Assembly (NCBI GenBank): GCA_038049695.1 | Contig: CP142451.1 | Location: 66,965,501-67,029,500, forward strand | Direction: 5' to 3' | DNA: 64,000 bases | Origin: Cinnamomum chago | Taxonomy: Eukaryota > Streptophyta > Magnoliopsida > Laurales > Lauraceae | Shown: in pieces, positions 23,990 to 35,054 of the stretch | How the letters are laid out: the number at the start of each line of letters is the position of its first letter | Position numbering within the stretch: position 1 is the stretch's first letter | Notes under the pieces: generated by a model | Told to the model about the DNA's origin: nothing | The model's input: the letters and a program-made list of their open reading frames with translations, nothing else | Databases searched by the model: none | Made by a program: the position numbers and the translations under genes

Positions 23990-26472
23990 CAACATCGGCG
24001 GTCTCTTCTTCACGACTCCTCTTCTTTGGAGGCTCACCAGCATCTCCTGATACCTCCTCAGCAATAGTAGGAGGGACTTCCAGATTATTAGAGTCTTCGT
24101 GACGTCTCTCAATGCGACGCTGTCCTCTCCTCCTCTTTTTTCTACGAGCCGGTCTACTTGAAGTACCTGCCTCACTGTCAAAGTCAGGACTTCCACTTGG
24201 CTCCTCACTGGATGGCCCGCTCCTACCAGTAGACCCCATGGAAGCCTTCATTTGCTCTGCTTGCATCCAAGTGTCGATCTCGGCTTCCTCCTCCGCGAGC
24301 TGTCTCAAGACCTCAATAGGTATCTCTTGTGCGGCCCCGGATCTGATGACATCCTGTTCCTCGAGAAAGCCTATCCTATGCTTCTCTCCAGAAAGGAAGA
24401 ACAAAACTTCCTCTCGACGGACGCCATCTGATCTACCAAGACCCTTCCCAAGAGATTGCTTGACATTCAGCTCCTTCTCGGAAAGCCCTCGGTACACAGC
24501 AAAGCTCTCCACGAACCACTTCGTGAAGCTAGCAGTCCGGAAAGTGGGCAACTCAGGATAGGAAATCATGGCAGTAGTGTCCTCCGCACTATAGAAAGCC
24601 CTTGCATTTCTCCCGTCCTGCAAACCTCCAAAACGCTTCACCATGCTCGAAGGCGCTCCAACAACGCCTTGAGAGAAGCCTAACTGCAACGCAAAACGCG
24701 AAGGGACATACGGCTGGATGTCAACAAAAAGATGTCTGCGGTACACCATCGTGCCAACACGTATGTTTAAAAGCCACCTCTTCTCTGCGTTGGTCAAAGA
24801 ATAGTGTCTTCCCGATCCTGCCCTGGTGGAATCACGGGAGACACCAAAATCAAAAGCCTTCTTCCGCAAATCTGGAGAAAGATTTACTGAAGATTGCCCA
24901 ATCTCGACATCCCTGAATCGTCGGATTCTCAAGCGGGCGGACAGAAGTGAATCGGAAACGGCTTTTTCCCTAGCCAACCGAATCATAAAAGGGTCATCAT
25001 CCTGTGCAACGCCTAAACGGTGAAAGTCAGGACAGTGGTACACATACCACGAATAGAAAATATGGGCTGAAAATACTCTGTTCATGGGGAGACAAGCCGG
25101 ACCAAGAAAGCAGCAGCCTGAAGTTCGGTACATAAATAGGAGTAAAGAGCCGGTACCAAAGCTAGCTGCTCTCCAAACGCCATCTGACAAGCCGGAAAAA
25201 TACAATGCGGCCTGATGTGCGTCCCATCTCCTCCAGCAAAGACAGCCTCACCTAGCCAGTAAGTGAGGTACATAGCGAGATCTCTTCGCAGCGCGATGTC
25301 GGAACAAATGGCGCTTGTGCTTACAAAGAATTCCTTCAGATTTTCTCGCATAACGGAGATCTTCTTCGAAGCCAGATTCTTATCAGAAGATTCTCCACTG
25401 CCAAAGAAGTTGGGAGATAAAGAGCCAAAATTCTTCCAACTGCTGCACCGGACTTTCAAGCCCTCCTTCTCCTTCAAAAAATCATAGAAGGCGACGAGCT
25501 GAAAGTACAAAATCCTGAACTCCTCGGACTGTTCCTTAAGGACGCTGTCGATCAGCATAAATTCCTCATAGAGTTTGCCGAGGATGGGCAACCCGGTAAT
25601 GGCTCTCAGCTCCTTCAAAGAAAAACCAATCTCACCATTCGTAACAATGAAGGTGTTGGTTTGTGGAAGGAAGGACTCCAGCATGGCCATAAAAGCCTCA
25701 TCGGAGAAAACTACGGTTTGCCTAAAAGCGCGAACCGCATCAAAAATCTCGGCCTCCTTCAGAATGGCACCGCCGATCTGCAGGATGTGATCAGTCCACG
25801 ACTCCCAGCCTGGGTCTGCACTGAAGCGACCACGAAGCCGAAATGGCTTTACCCAATTGCTGCCATCACCCCTGAAAATGCCAAGGCCCACCGGCCTCAA
25901 ATCAACCGATGGATGATCAGATCCTTGGTAGCCGCTGGCCGGCATCAACATGTCTAGACGGACAGGCGACTTCTCTGGATAACCAGAAGGACCGCCAACA
26001 AAAACCCCGGTCTTGACCACATTGGTCCTCTTCACCCAGCTTGGAGGATCTTCTCTCTTAGAGCATGTGGGAGAAAGACTCATGATCGAAATAGTACGAT
26101 CAAAAGGCGATCGGGTAGAAATGGTTCTCTCCTCACCATCAGCTGTGTAAGAGAATTGAAAGCATCTCCTTTGGTATGACGAGTCATCAGGGGGTGCATC
26201 ACCAAAGAAAAAAGTAGGCTTGGGCACAACGCTCTGATCGTCCATGACCCAAGGACGATTGCTTGCCATAATCTTGTAGAACTCCTCATCCTTGAAAGCG
26301 ATCAGTCGCTGTCTCATCTCATCTCGGTTGAGCGAGTCACACTCTTCCAAGTTTCTCTCCACATACTGGACCTTCTCCCAGGCCTGCTGTACGGCCGCAT
26401 TGGAAGATTTGGCAGATCGACGAGGTGCATTGGTAACTGGTTCCTTACCCTTGTTCGTTCTGGAGGAACTGC
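23990..26472 (-). CDS. Antisense gene of element A, main coding block (plant-mobile-domain-like)
   Basis: The N-terminal part is Ser/Lys/Arg rich (SSSRTNKGKEP). A folded-looking middle follows, with a segment near 25640-25560 reading GEIGFSLKELRAITGLPILG and then KLYEEF. That pattern (sensitive-to-ITGLP, then a Glu/Phe tail) recalls the aminotransferase-like plant mobile domain found in many plant transposons and in host MAIL-type proteins. The C-terminal part is acidic, then strongly basic (RKKRRRGQRR near 24130), a possible nuclear signal. The product's function is unknown. The reading is split over two overlapping open stretches. Domain assignment is from memory of the motif and needs a profile search. 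Confidence 0.6.
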
Positions 26473-26613
26473 CTGCAAAGATTGAAAGAAAGAAATCAAT
26501 CAACAGAATGACAGAATTTTGCTAAAAAAAAAATCCTAGCGAAATTTTGGCATGACTCCGGGGCAATTCCGAAGAAAAGGGAATCACCCCGAAAAGAAAG
26601 GAAGCCTGAAGAT

Positions 26614-26827
26614 GAGCTCAACATCGCCGCGAGCTCATGATCAATGAAGGATTCTCAAAGAAGACGTGAACTCAAACATTGCTGTGAGATCAAGACAGTC
26701 TTCTCAAATTTCCGCAAGAATCGGAAAAGAGCTCAACATTGCTGCGAGCTTCAAATCCCAAAACTTGCAAAAAGCTCCTTGAAACCCCCGCAAGACTAAA
26801 GAAAGAGCTCAACATTGCTGCGAGCTT
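26614..26827 (-). repeat. Leader-motif repeats inside the antisense first intron of element A
   Basis: Four copies (26614-26636, 26668-26691, 26729-26751, 26805-26827). Read on the minus strand each is close to GCTCGCAGCAATGTTGAGCTC shortened by a base or changed at a few. The sense leader carries GCTCGCAG then AAATGTTGAGCTC five times (cores at 10721, 10869, 11024, 11409, 11564). The motif has the same orientation relative to each gene. Confidence 0.9.
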
Positions 26828-26999
26828 CAAATCTCGAGACTTGCAAAAGATTTCCAGGTGTGCATCATCATCATGCTCCCAATTCAATTTACCAAAAATC
26901 ATGCATAAAAGAAAATCATCATGCACTAGATGCTAGGAAAACCTTGACAAAATTTGACCAATTCCAACCCAATTTGGTCAAAATCAAACTTTGTCTAAG

Positions 27000-27450
27000 T
27001 CAAAATTCATGTTGGCTTAGCATAGAAATTCTAGCCTTCTATCTTGATGCATAAAAAAAAAAGGAATGCATGAGCATCTTGGATTGTATAAATCTCATTA
27101 TCATGGAGAGCAAAAAGAGGGGAAAAGAAAGTTTTCTTTCTTAAAAAGAAAGAGAAAAAAAAAGAGAAAAAAAAAGAGAAAAGAAAATTTCTGGGCTGGC
27201 CCACAAGCTGAGGCCCACAGGCCGTGGCCCATGGGCCGCATGGCCGTACTGCCCAGGCTGTACGGACATGTCCATACAGTAGCAAAAAAAAAAGAGAAGA
27301 AAGAGAGAAGAAAAAAAAAAAGAAAAGGGCGTGTAAAAAAAAAAAAGGAAAACAACACGTGCAAAAAAAAAAAAAAAAGAGAAAAAAAAAATGATGATGA
27401 AACTTTCTTTACATGGAATTTCTTGTAAAAAAAAGAAAAAAAAAACTTAC
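27000..27450. repeat. Purine-rich low-complexity stretch in the antisense first intron
   Basis: Runs of GAAAAAAAAAGAG, with a GC-rich island of GGCCCA-type words (27190-27270). On the minus strand this is a long pyrimidine tract typical of plant intron interiors. Reading frames here are low-complexity Phe/Ser/Leu and not credible. Confidence 0.7.
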
Positions 27451-27580
27451 TTGAAGCCATGGATGGAGAAGAAAGAAGAACTTGAAGACTCTTGAAGAAG
27501 GAGGATTCTTGATCTTAGAGCAACTCTTGAAGACTTTTGCAAAAAGAAAGCAATAGGAGCAAGAGATCCCACCTCCCTTG

Positions 27581-27589
27581 CTTTTATAG
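27581..27589 (-). promoter_or_regulatory. TATA box of the antisense gene of element A
   Basis: CTATAAAAG on the minus strand, about 120 bp upstream of the first ATG (27460). Transcription would start near 27555, giving a leader of about 95 nt. The position directly downstream of a repeated box array supports a real promoter. Confidence 0.7.
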
Positions 27590-27674
27590 AAGAAAGCAAA
27601 CCAAAAGAGGAAAGAGAAGAAAACTAAGGAGGCAAGTGCTAAAAATTGGCAACCTTCCCAAAAGAAAAGGAAAC

Positions 27675-27870
27675 TTGGGATATTCTCTCCCAAAACAAAG
27701 ATTCCTTGAGAAATTCTCTCCAAAAAGAAAAGGAATGATAGATATTCTCTCCCAAAGAAAGATATTTTGAGAGAATCTCTCCCAAAATCAAGGAAACTTG
27801 AAAAAAATCTCTCAAAGTAAAGATATTTTTAGATATTCTCCACCCAAAAGAGACATCTTTAGATATTCTT
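27675..27870 (-). promoter_or_regulatory. Repeated GGGAGAGAATATC boxes upstream of the antisense TATA
   Basis: Six or seven imperfect copies (near 27680, 27711, 27741, 27768, 27811, 27832 and 27860 on the plus strand as GATATTCTCTCCC), spaced about 30 bp. They begin about 90 bp upstream of the TATA box. Some copies extend to an inverted repeat TTGGGA/TCCCAA. A promoter array is likely; the binding factor is unknown. Confidence 0.7.
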
Positions 27871-28208
27871 TATGAAAATGACACCATATGAGATCTAAGC
27901 CATCTTCAAAGCTTAAGGTCCCATGGGTTAGCCCATATGAGCCAGGTTTGACCACCTAGGCACTAAAAGTGGCTTTTAGTCAAAATTTCTCTTACCAAGA
28001 GCATACAAAAAATGGTCCCATGCCTCTTTTGAGTTGATTGGACCATACCATACAAAAATCCAAGCTTCATGAGTTTCCAAAAATCCAAACCATCCCACCT
28101 CATGAACCAAATTAAGCCAAAATCTTGAAATTGACATTCCACAAAAGCCCAAACCACTCCAATGGACCCAAAATTGTCCCAAAGAGTGAACCAAAACACC
28201 AAACCATG

Positions 28209-28385
28209 GTCCCCTAACTCGCCACATACAGCTTGTTAGGTCACAAGACCAAAACAAAAAATCAAAACCCGACCCCCTAACTTGTCACATACAGCCTGTT
28301 AGGTCACAAGGTCAAAACCAAAACCAAAAACCTGACCCCCTAACCTGCCACATACAGCTTGTTAGGTCACAAGGTCAAAATCAAA
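28209..28385 (+). repeat. 63-bp tandem repeat near the 3' end of element A (three copies)
   Basis: Three copies of CCCCTAACTTGTCACATACAG followed by CTTGTTAGGTCACAAGG (first word given to 20 bases: CCCTAACTTGTCACATACAG) and an A/C-rich spacer. The ends CTAAC and GTTAG can pair as a short stem. Confidence 0.85.
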
Positions 28386-28599
28386 ACCACAAAACCAAAA
28401 CCAAATCCAAATCCAAATGTCATTCTCAAAATCTTGCCTTGAGATGGTACGTGATCCCTCTCACTACCATAAAATCCCCAGGAAGCTCAAAAGGTTACTA
28501 AAAAAAAAAAAAAGCTCAAAGACTCTTGGTCAAGCCAGAAGCTCTTCTTCAAAATTCTCTTCGAGGCACATCGACTGCAAAAACCATATCGTCGCTGTA

Positions 28600-28614
28600 C
28601 CTCGAGGGGGCATT
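28600..28614 (+). other. Polypurine-tract candidate of element A
   Basis: CTCGAGGGGGCATT directly before the 3' LTR start TGTTGACACC at 28615. The purine core GAGGGGG is short but in the right place to prime plus-strand DNA synthesis. Confidence 0.6.
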
Positions 28615-31453
28615 TGTTGACACCAAAAATGTCACTTTGCCTCCTCACACCAAAAGCTACACGGAGCCGCATCCTACCAAAAATAGGCAGGCGCTACTTC
28701 AAGCATCAGATCTTGTCAGAATCAAACAAAAACTGCAAGGTCATTCAAAACAACCAAAAGAGAGGTACACATGAAGTTTCGGGCCATTCCGACATCATTC
28801 GGCCTAACTTCACTTCTCCAACAGCTGAGCAGCAGCTCCCGGCGGCTACAGTGTCGAAGACTTCAAATCTTCGATCAGAGCCTACGGATGGTTACAAAAT
28901 ACCTCCAAAAGGCTCCATGTCGAATTTCAGGTCAATCGGGCATCGTTTGACCAAAAGTCAAAGCTCGGCATTTCCCTCGCGGTGAAATAAAGGCAAGCGT
29001 TTGCATGACTCTAAATGGCTTCAAAACTCAAACGAAAGCCTATGGTTGGTCTTATCTACTGATGAGGGAGTCACACGTCGAATTTCAGGTCAATCGGGCA
29101 TCGTTTGACCAAAAGTCAAAGCTTGGCATTTCCCTCGCGGTGAAATAAAGGCAAGTGTTTGCATGACTCCAAATGGATTCAAAACTCAAACGAAAGCCTA
29201 TGGTTGGTCTTATCTACTGATGAGGGAGTCACACGTCGAATTTCAGGTCAATCGGGCATCGTTTGACCAAAAGTCAAAGCTCGACATTTCCCTCGCGGTG
29301 AAATAAAGGCAAGCGTTTGCATGACTCCAAATGGCTTCAAAACTCAAATGAAAGCCTATGGTTGGTACTATCTACTGATGAGGAAGCTACCCATCAAATT
29401 TCAGGTCAATCAGACATCGTTTGACCGAAAGTCAAAGCTCGGCATTTCCCTCGCAGTGAAATCAAGTCAAGCATTTGCGGGCCCCCAAACGGCTTCAAAA
29501 CTCAAACAAAAGCCTATGGTTGGTCTCGTCTACTGCTCAAGAAGCTACACGTCGAATTTCAGGTTGTTCTGACATCGTTTGACCTAGTTTCGACGCTTGA
29601 CAAAAAATCGACAGTTCTCCACGGCAAAGTCTTCGGCTTTTCCGGAAAATAGGAAACTTTGCGATCTGATTTGCACGGATTCTCGTCAGGTTTTCTTGAG
29701 AGAAATCCAACCAATAAATGAGAGGAAATTCCAAGAAAAATGCAGAAGAAAACAGAAGCGAAAACGGACGAAAAACGGCGGAGAAACGGCGACCGAAAGG
29801 CGGCCAAAAAATGGGCCAAGGCCCATGGTCGCCGGCCCCATGGTTGCCGGATTTCGCCCAAAATGCCCGTTTTTCGGGTACTTTTCGCATTTCGAGAATT
29901 CCGGCCCCTGTGATTTTCTAAAAATTTGATTTTTGGTGCTCGGAATCAGCTGATCTTCGCCAACATCTCAGATCTACCATCAAAAGCATGTGATCATCAT
30001 CGCACGCCTCAAAATTACCAAACGGCTAACCAAGAAAGCACACTTTCTGCCCGCTCGATCGCGAAATCGACTGGACAGATGTTGCTGGCCCGCTGACATC
30101 AACCAATGTTTGAAATTGTTTCACCATCCGACATCAAATAGCATGTGGGTCCATTGGTGATCATCGCAAGAAGAATCCCAAAGGACGCGGCACGGCCCGC
30201 GACTCTTCAAGCGCCCGGGCAATCAATTAATGAAGTTAAAATGGCCCGTTTATGGCAAGTTAATGCGGTCATTAACTCATTATTTTGAACGGCCCAATCA
30301 AAAGCAAGCAAATGGGAGTTACAAATCCAAGTATTCATGGCATTAAAACCATGAAACTCCCCTCATCATGGAGATTAAAGGCAACTGAATGCCCATTATC
30401 CTCCACCGGCCAATCAGAAGCCAAGAAAAAGGAGTTACAAAACAAGTAAATTAAAACTTGTAACTCCTTCCATTATGAGCATTAATATAAATCAATGCTC
30501 ATAAACTCTCCTAAATGGCTACCAAAGGCCTATAAATAGGAGGGTCATTCCAAGGGAAATGGATCAAGAAAAATCGCTGGAAAATCATTCAAAGATCCAG
30601 AAAAATCGCTGGGAAATCATTCAAGGATCCAAAAACTCTCCGAAAAATCCAAGAAAAATCCAGAACCTCTGCAACAAACTCTCCTCTATTGAAGAAAACT
30701 CTGTTGCAACAAGCACTACAAGGTGATCAAAGCCCCTTGGGGGGGGCCACCCCCCCCAAGGCCACCTCTCCTTCTATCCAACATGGCTAGATGCGGCTTT
30801 TCAGCCTGTCTACTCTCTTTTTTACCAGATATAGGACCTTACCTTGGTCCTTATCCTCTAAAAATCTGTGGTTGGAGCCAAGCCAAGAAATCAAGCACTA
30901 TGTTCTCATCTGAAGGACGATGGCGGAGCGCATACATGACTCACGACCGTCGATCTGAACGAGCCCTCCCACAATCGCATGAGAACTCAGATTCATTTTT
31001 CTTACTTTTCTGTTGTAAATTGTATTTTTTTTAAGAGACAAAAAAAAATCACAATTCTTGTCTTTTCATTTTGATGAGATTTGTAAATCGCCTTTTACGG
31101 CACCAAATCGCCTTTTACGGCAAAATCGCCTTCAACGGCACCAAACCGCCTTCTACGGCACAAAAATGCCTTTCATGGCAAACAAATGAAAAACGCCTTT
31201 CACGGCATTCAAAAATTGTCTCTTTCATTAAAGTATATTTGCAATGGAAAACTAGAAAAAAGTTTCATTTCCCTTTTTACTTGTGAAGGTGGATCTCCGG
31301 ATCACCATTTCTAAATTCCAAGTATAAAAGAGAAATTGGCATACCCGTACAAAAAAAAAAATGATGCCCGCTTTTCCTTTCTTTCCCTCCACCGTACCCC
31401 GTCAGCCCCGGGGCGGAGGCAGCTTTGGAAAAAGAGAAAAGCGCGGTCCATCA
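28615..31453 (+). mobile_element. Element A 3' LTR
   Basis: Matches the 5' LTR end to end, including the TATA box (30531-30538), the perfect G8/C8 hairpin (30735-30761) and the mini-hairpin array (31086-31208). It differs by scattered base changes, a 26-bp shorter GCCGGCGACC-type repeat near 29845, one extra mini-hairpin unit and a shorter G run. It is followed by the duplication CACCT (31454-31458), where gag of element B resumes. Confidence 0.95.
28920..29570 (+). repeat. 158-bp tandem array in the A 3' LTR
   Basis: Same array and unit order as in the 5' LTR, so it was present before insertion. Units again start at GTCGAATTTCAGGT. Confidence 0.92.
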
Positions 31454-31458
31454 CACCT

Positions 31459-33425
31459 ATCATAACCCCAATTAGGACCATCGCCCCTTCTCAGACCCTT
31501 GCGATAATTGAAAACCCATATCATCAGGTGAGTCATGGTCCAGTGAACGTAGGTCAGTTGGCAACATCTAACACCTTGCACCAAAACTCTTTAATCCATG
31601 CAGGGACACTAGATACCTACCGACAATATGAGATGGCCCGACCCCAATTCCAGGTAATGACTCCTCCACCAATGAACCAAGCCCGTTACAACCCTGTAAC
31701 GGTCGACACTGGTATGTTATATCCCCAGCCGATTCAATACGAGGGGGGGCCTCCCACTTATCAAAACCAAACAGTCCCGATCTATCAGGTGCCCAATACG
31801 GACCAGAATCCCCCGATCCAGAACGTGCAAGTTACTAACCCCACGGGCCTCAGAAATTCTTATCAAGAACCGCGCTATCAGCAGGCTTATCCGCCGCCTA
31901 CCTTAAGCCTGATAGTTGACCCATACAGAGGACAATCGGTTACTCATGGGGGAGCTCAGTTGAACCAAAGCTATCAGCTCATCCCATAACCGTATTTCCA
32001 GGGCCAATTCCAAGAACTAGCCTATGCCTCTACTTCGCTAGAACCACAAAGAGAGCATCAGTCGCAGACAATTCAATACCTGGATCCTTTAGCATTCAAA
32101 GAACTGCAGAAAAACGTAGAGGAGCTTAAGAACGAAATTAAAAAGAAGTCCTCGAGCTCAACTGGTAAGAAATTAGGATTTTACGACTTTACCAAAAAGG
32201 AAGAAAAAGAGAAATCACCTTTCCCTGTTAGGACTCCTAAATTCATACCTTACGATGGGACAACTGACCCTCAACACCATCTAGTCTCATTCTGCAACAA
32301 ATGTCGTGCCATCGCTGACAATGACTCCATGCTTATAAACTATTTTCAGGAGTCATTAATCGGGGATGCATTGACTTGGTATACGTCCGTACCTTCCCAC
32401 GGAATTAATACCTTCGAAGATGTAGTGGAAAAATTCCTGGCACGATACCAGCACCTGACTAAAAACAAACCTCTCTGGCATGACTTAGCAAACCTCAAAC
32501 AAAAGAGCAACGAGGATTATGAGGAATTCACAGTGAGGTGGCAAAACCAATTCGCACGATCGGACTGCAACATGCAAGAAGAAGAACAAATGAGAATGGC
32601 CATATCAAATATGAAGAATCCGATGAGAGCTTTGATGACAATCGGAGAGGTTGTTAGTTGGAGTGGCCTATACCGTAGGTTGTCTAGGATGAAACAAAAC
32701 TTAGACGAGGGTGTGTTGAACACCATCATTGACCATAAGAAGAACATACGTAGGGCAGGCACAACCGCCCAACCAGAGAGCCACGCAACTCCTGAGGTAA
32801 GCTTGAATCAGGAAGAGGTCTACCGACCGTACCAAGAGCGTACCAATGTTAGCTTTAACCAACATCAAAACCAAGGGCAGAATGACAATCCCAGTTTCTA
32901 AGGTGGTAACCCAAATTACCAAAGGAATAATCAGAATTTTCAGCGGAACAATCAGAACTACCGGAACCTTCCGAGGAATAACCAAAGTTATGACCAACCG
33001 GCAAGGAACCAAGGACCTCTAATGAATCAAAATCAGAATCCTAATCCTATACAACCGGTCCAAAATCCGACGGCTCCGCCGCAAAATCGAAACGTGAATC
33101 CTCAACCCAACTATGGTACTGTCCCCTTCAATTACAATAGAGACAACAACGGCAACCAAAATAACCCGAACAACGGAAATAGAAGAAGATTCGGACCTAA
33201 AAGGGCAAACTACCCATCCCTTCCTCAACCATGGACTGCTGTCTTCTGGTCTCTCTTAAGCCAGAACGCCCTCCAACTCCCACCGGAACGACTGCAGGCA
33301 TGGTCCGAACACCTGGACAAAACCAAGTTTTGCGCCTACCATAGGATGCCGGGTCATCACCTCACCCAATGCTACATGGTTAGAGATTTGATCTATGACC
33401 TCAATGACGAAGGTAGAATTGATTA
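31459..33425 (+). pseudogene. gag: Element B gag, main part
   Basis: Resumes right after the CACCT duplication of element A. A Pro/Gln/Asn/Tyr-rich stretch (31459-31990) leads to a short coiled-coil-like segment (KELQKNVEELKNEIKKK, about 32098-32150). The capsid-like core (about 32230-32760) contains GDALTWYTSVPSHGINTF and FLARYQHLTKNKPLW. A Asn/Gln/Pro-rich region follows, then the knuckle-like CAYHRMPGHHLTQC (about 33332-33373). The core is of the same family as gag of element A but well diverged. Fossil with several interruptions. Confidence 0.88.
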
Positions 33426-34178
33426 GGGTAACATTAGGCCAATAGGCGGGAATGACCTGCGAAATGCCCCTCCTAATCAAAAGTCATCCGCCAATCTAGT
33501 GCAGAATATTCCCAACATGCAGATCTATACGAACCCGTTACCTCAGCATGGAGCATCAACCTCTGGACAGGGCCCACAGACCCAATTAATAAACATTGCC
33601 GTAATAGAGCACAAGCACATTGATGTCCCAGCTTAAGGGAGTATACACCATAGCCAACCATGTCATGATGATTTCTTTGAAGAGGAGGATTATCGAAAAT
33701 ACATTACGCCATGGGATGGGAAGACCAAATTCAAAATCTTTAACTCAAGGATGGATGCGGTCGTTGACTCCCCTGACCTTTACAAGGTAAATTATGACGA
33801 GCCAGACGACCAAGGATCACCCATCATCATGAATTCGCAGCCAGATCCTCACCCAGATACAAATGCACCTCAGGCTCTGGTACGATCTGGACGGATCCGT
33901 CCTCCCCGGCTACCTCCTCACCCAGTTACTCAAAACTTAGATTCGCAAAATCCCAATGATCTGGTTGAGGAGACAGTTGATGAAAGAGCTTATACTTCGA
34001 TAGAAACGGGGACAGAGTATGACCTCTTAGGACACCTCACTAAGATCCCAGCTAAGGTGTCCATCCTTGATTTAATTAAGACATCCCCAAGCATCAGCAA
34101 CAACTACTCAAGGCTATTACGCGCTTACAAGTCCCGGTAGGCATAACTCCAGAGGAATTAAGGACATCAATCACGGCC
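33426..34178 (+). pseudogene. Linker between gag and protease of element B
   Basis: Coding-like, without catalytic motifs. It ends with the block LTKIPAKVSILDLIKTSPS (near 34034-34090), which matches the segment in element A just before its protease. Confidence 0.6.
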
Positions 34179-35054
34179 TTGGCCCCGGGAGCTTCACTCC
34201 CTGCCGTCACTTTTACTGAGGAAGAATTAAAGGAGATACCACCTGAGGGGAGGACGTCTCCTCTACATCTGACAATCAAGATAGCGGGGAAGGAGATGTC
34301 AGGAGCTTTGGTTGACACTGGCGCATCACTGAATATTTGTCCGTTGAAAACCTACAAAGCTTTAGGGCTCACAGTAAAAGACCTAACTCTAGCCCCTATG
34401 GTTGTGACCGGTTACGACGGGAATAAGAAAACGGTTTGTGGGAAAATTATGTTATTAGTGCAAGCGGGCCCGATCTCAATGCCGGAAGAATTTTATATTA
34501 TGGATATCCCCGCCACTTTTAACTTAATCTTGGGACGCCGATGGTTGAATCATATGAATGCCGTCATGTCAAGCAGGCATCAATGCGTCAAATTCCCCTA
34601 CTTAGGCAAGATCATGAAACTAATGGGGGACCCGCCTGTCATTGAACTGGAAGAACTTCAGATACTCCCAACCCTACAACCCGCTCCTATTACGCCAGAA
34701 GTCAAAATTCATGGATACAGGGTCGACCCTCTCATCTCCTTGATGGATATGGACCTGATGCAAAATATGTTCTCCGAACTATCTTGCCTGCAGAATCCTA
34801 CAGTAGACAACGAAGGTCGAGATCGAGGATGGACTCTAATGAAAAAGATAGGGTATCAACCTGGATTTGGGCTAGGAAGGAACACAGAAGGAATTATCGA
34901 CCCCTACATACCAGACCCCAGAGCGAGAGCAGGAGGGCTAGGGTACGACACGCACGATGACATAAGGCATAAACGGGAGGACTGGACCTTAAACGAACAT
35001 TTTGTGAAGTACGACAAGGCCCAGGGAGGGATGCTACAATTTAGACCCGAATGA
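34179..35054 (+). pseudogene. pro: Element B aspartic protease and G-patch
   Basis: The active site reads ALVDTGASLNICPL (about 34303-34344), a classic DTGA retropepsin motif, followed by NLILGRRWLNHM (about 34522-34557). A G-patch-like segment lies at about 34839-34960 (MKKIGYQPGFGLGRNTEGI, then GGLGYD). It shares domain order with element A. It is one of the better preserved parts of B, but belongs to a fossil element. Confidence 0.88.

Larger units (their letters stand above)
22591..27589 (-). other. Antisense transcription unit of element A (whole)
   Basis: A complete-looking Pol II gene on the minus strand between integrase and 3' LTR. TATA box at 27589-27581; ATG in good plant context (CATCCATGGCTTC) at 27460; donor-like GTAAGTTTTT directly after (27450). 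The acceptor-like CTTTGCAG ends at 26473, giving a first intron of 978 nt. The main coding block (26472-23990) is followed by three short intron-like gaps of 83, 72 and 81 nt (23989-23907, 23792-23721, 23612-23532), each starting GTATG or GTATT and ending CAG. They separate two small blocks of 114 and 108 nt, both multiples of three. The last block ends at a stop at 22591. Antisense genes at this place are known from Retand/Grande-type Tat elements; this intron-rich structure is read here from the sequence. Confidence 0.8.
7592..31453 (+). mobile_element. Element A: 23.9-kb Ty3/gypsy (Tat/Retand-like) retrotransposon nested in B gag
   Basis: Both ends are in the window: LTRs of 2,852 bp (7592-10443) and 2,839 bp (28615-31453) flanked by the duplication CACCT (7587-7591 and 31454-31458). 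The internal region is 18.2 kb with primer site, gag, protease, G-patch, RT, two RNase H domains and integrase on plus, and a multi-block gene on minus. The LTRs differ by scattered substitutions plus two visible 20-26-bp repeat-length changes; my partial comparison suggests about 1-2% divergence, hence an age of order one million years or less under usual plant rates. Sense coding is mostly open with roughly half a dozen interruptions, so it is a recent fossil rather than a clearly whole element. Confidence 0.95.

Noticed and set aside
27031-27723. Minus- and plus-strand frames of Phe/Ser/Leu or Lys/Arg
   Set aside because: Low-complexity purine/pyrimidine runs in the antisense first intron. 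Only the first codons at 27460 are used in my reading.
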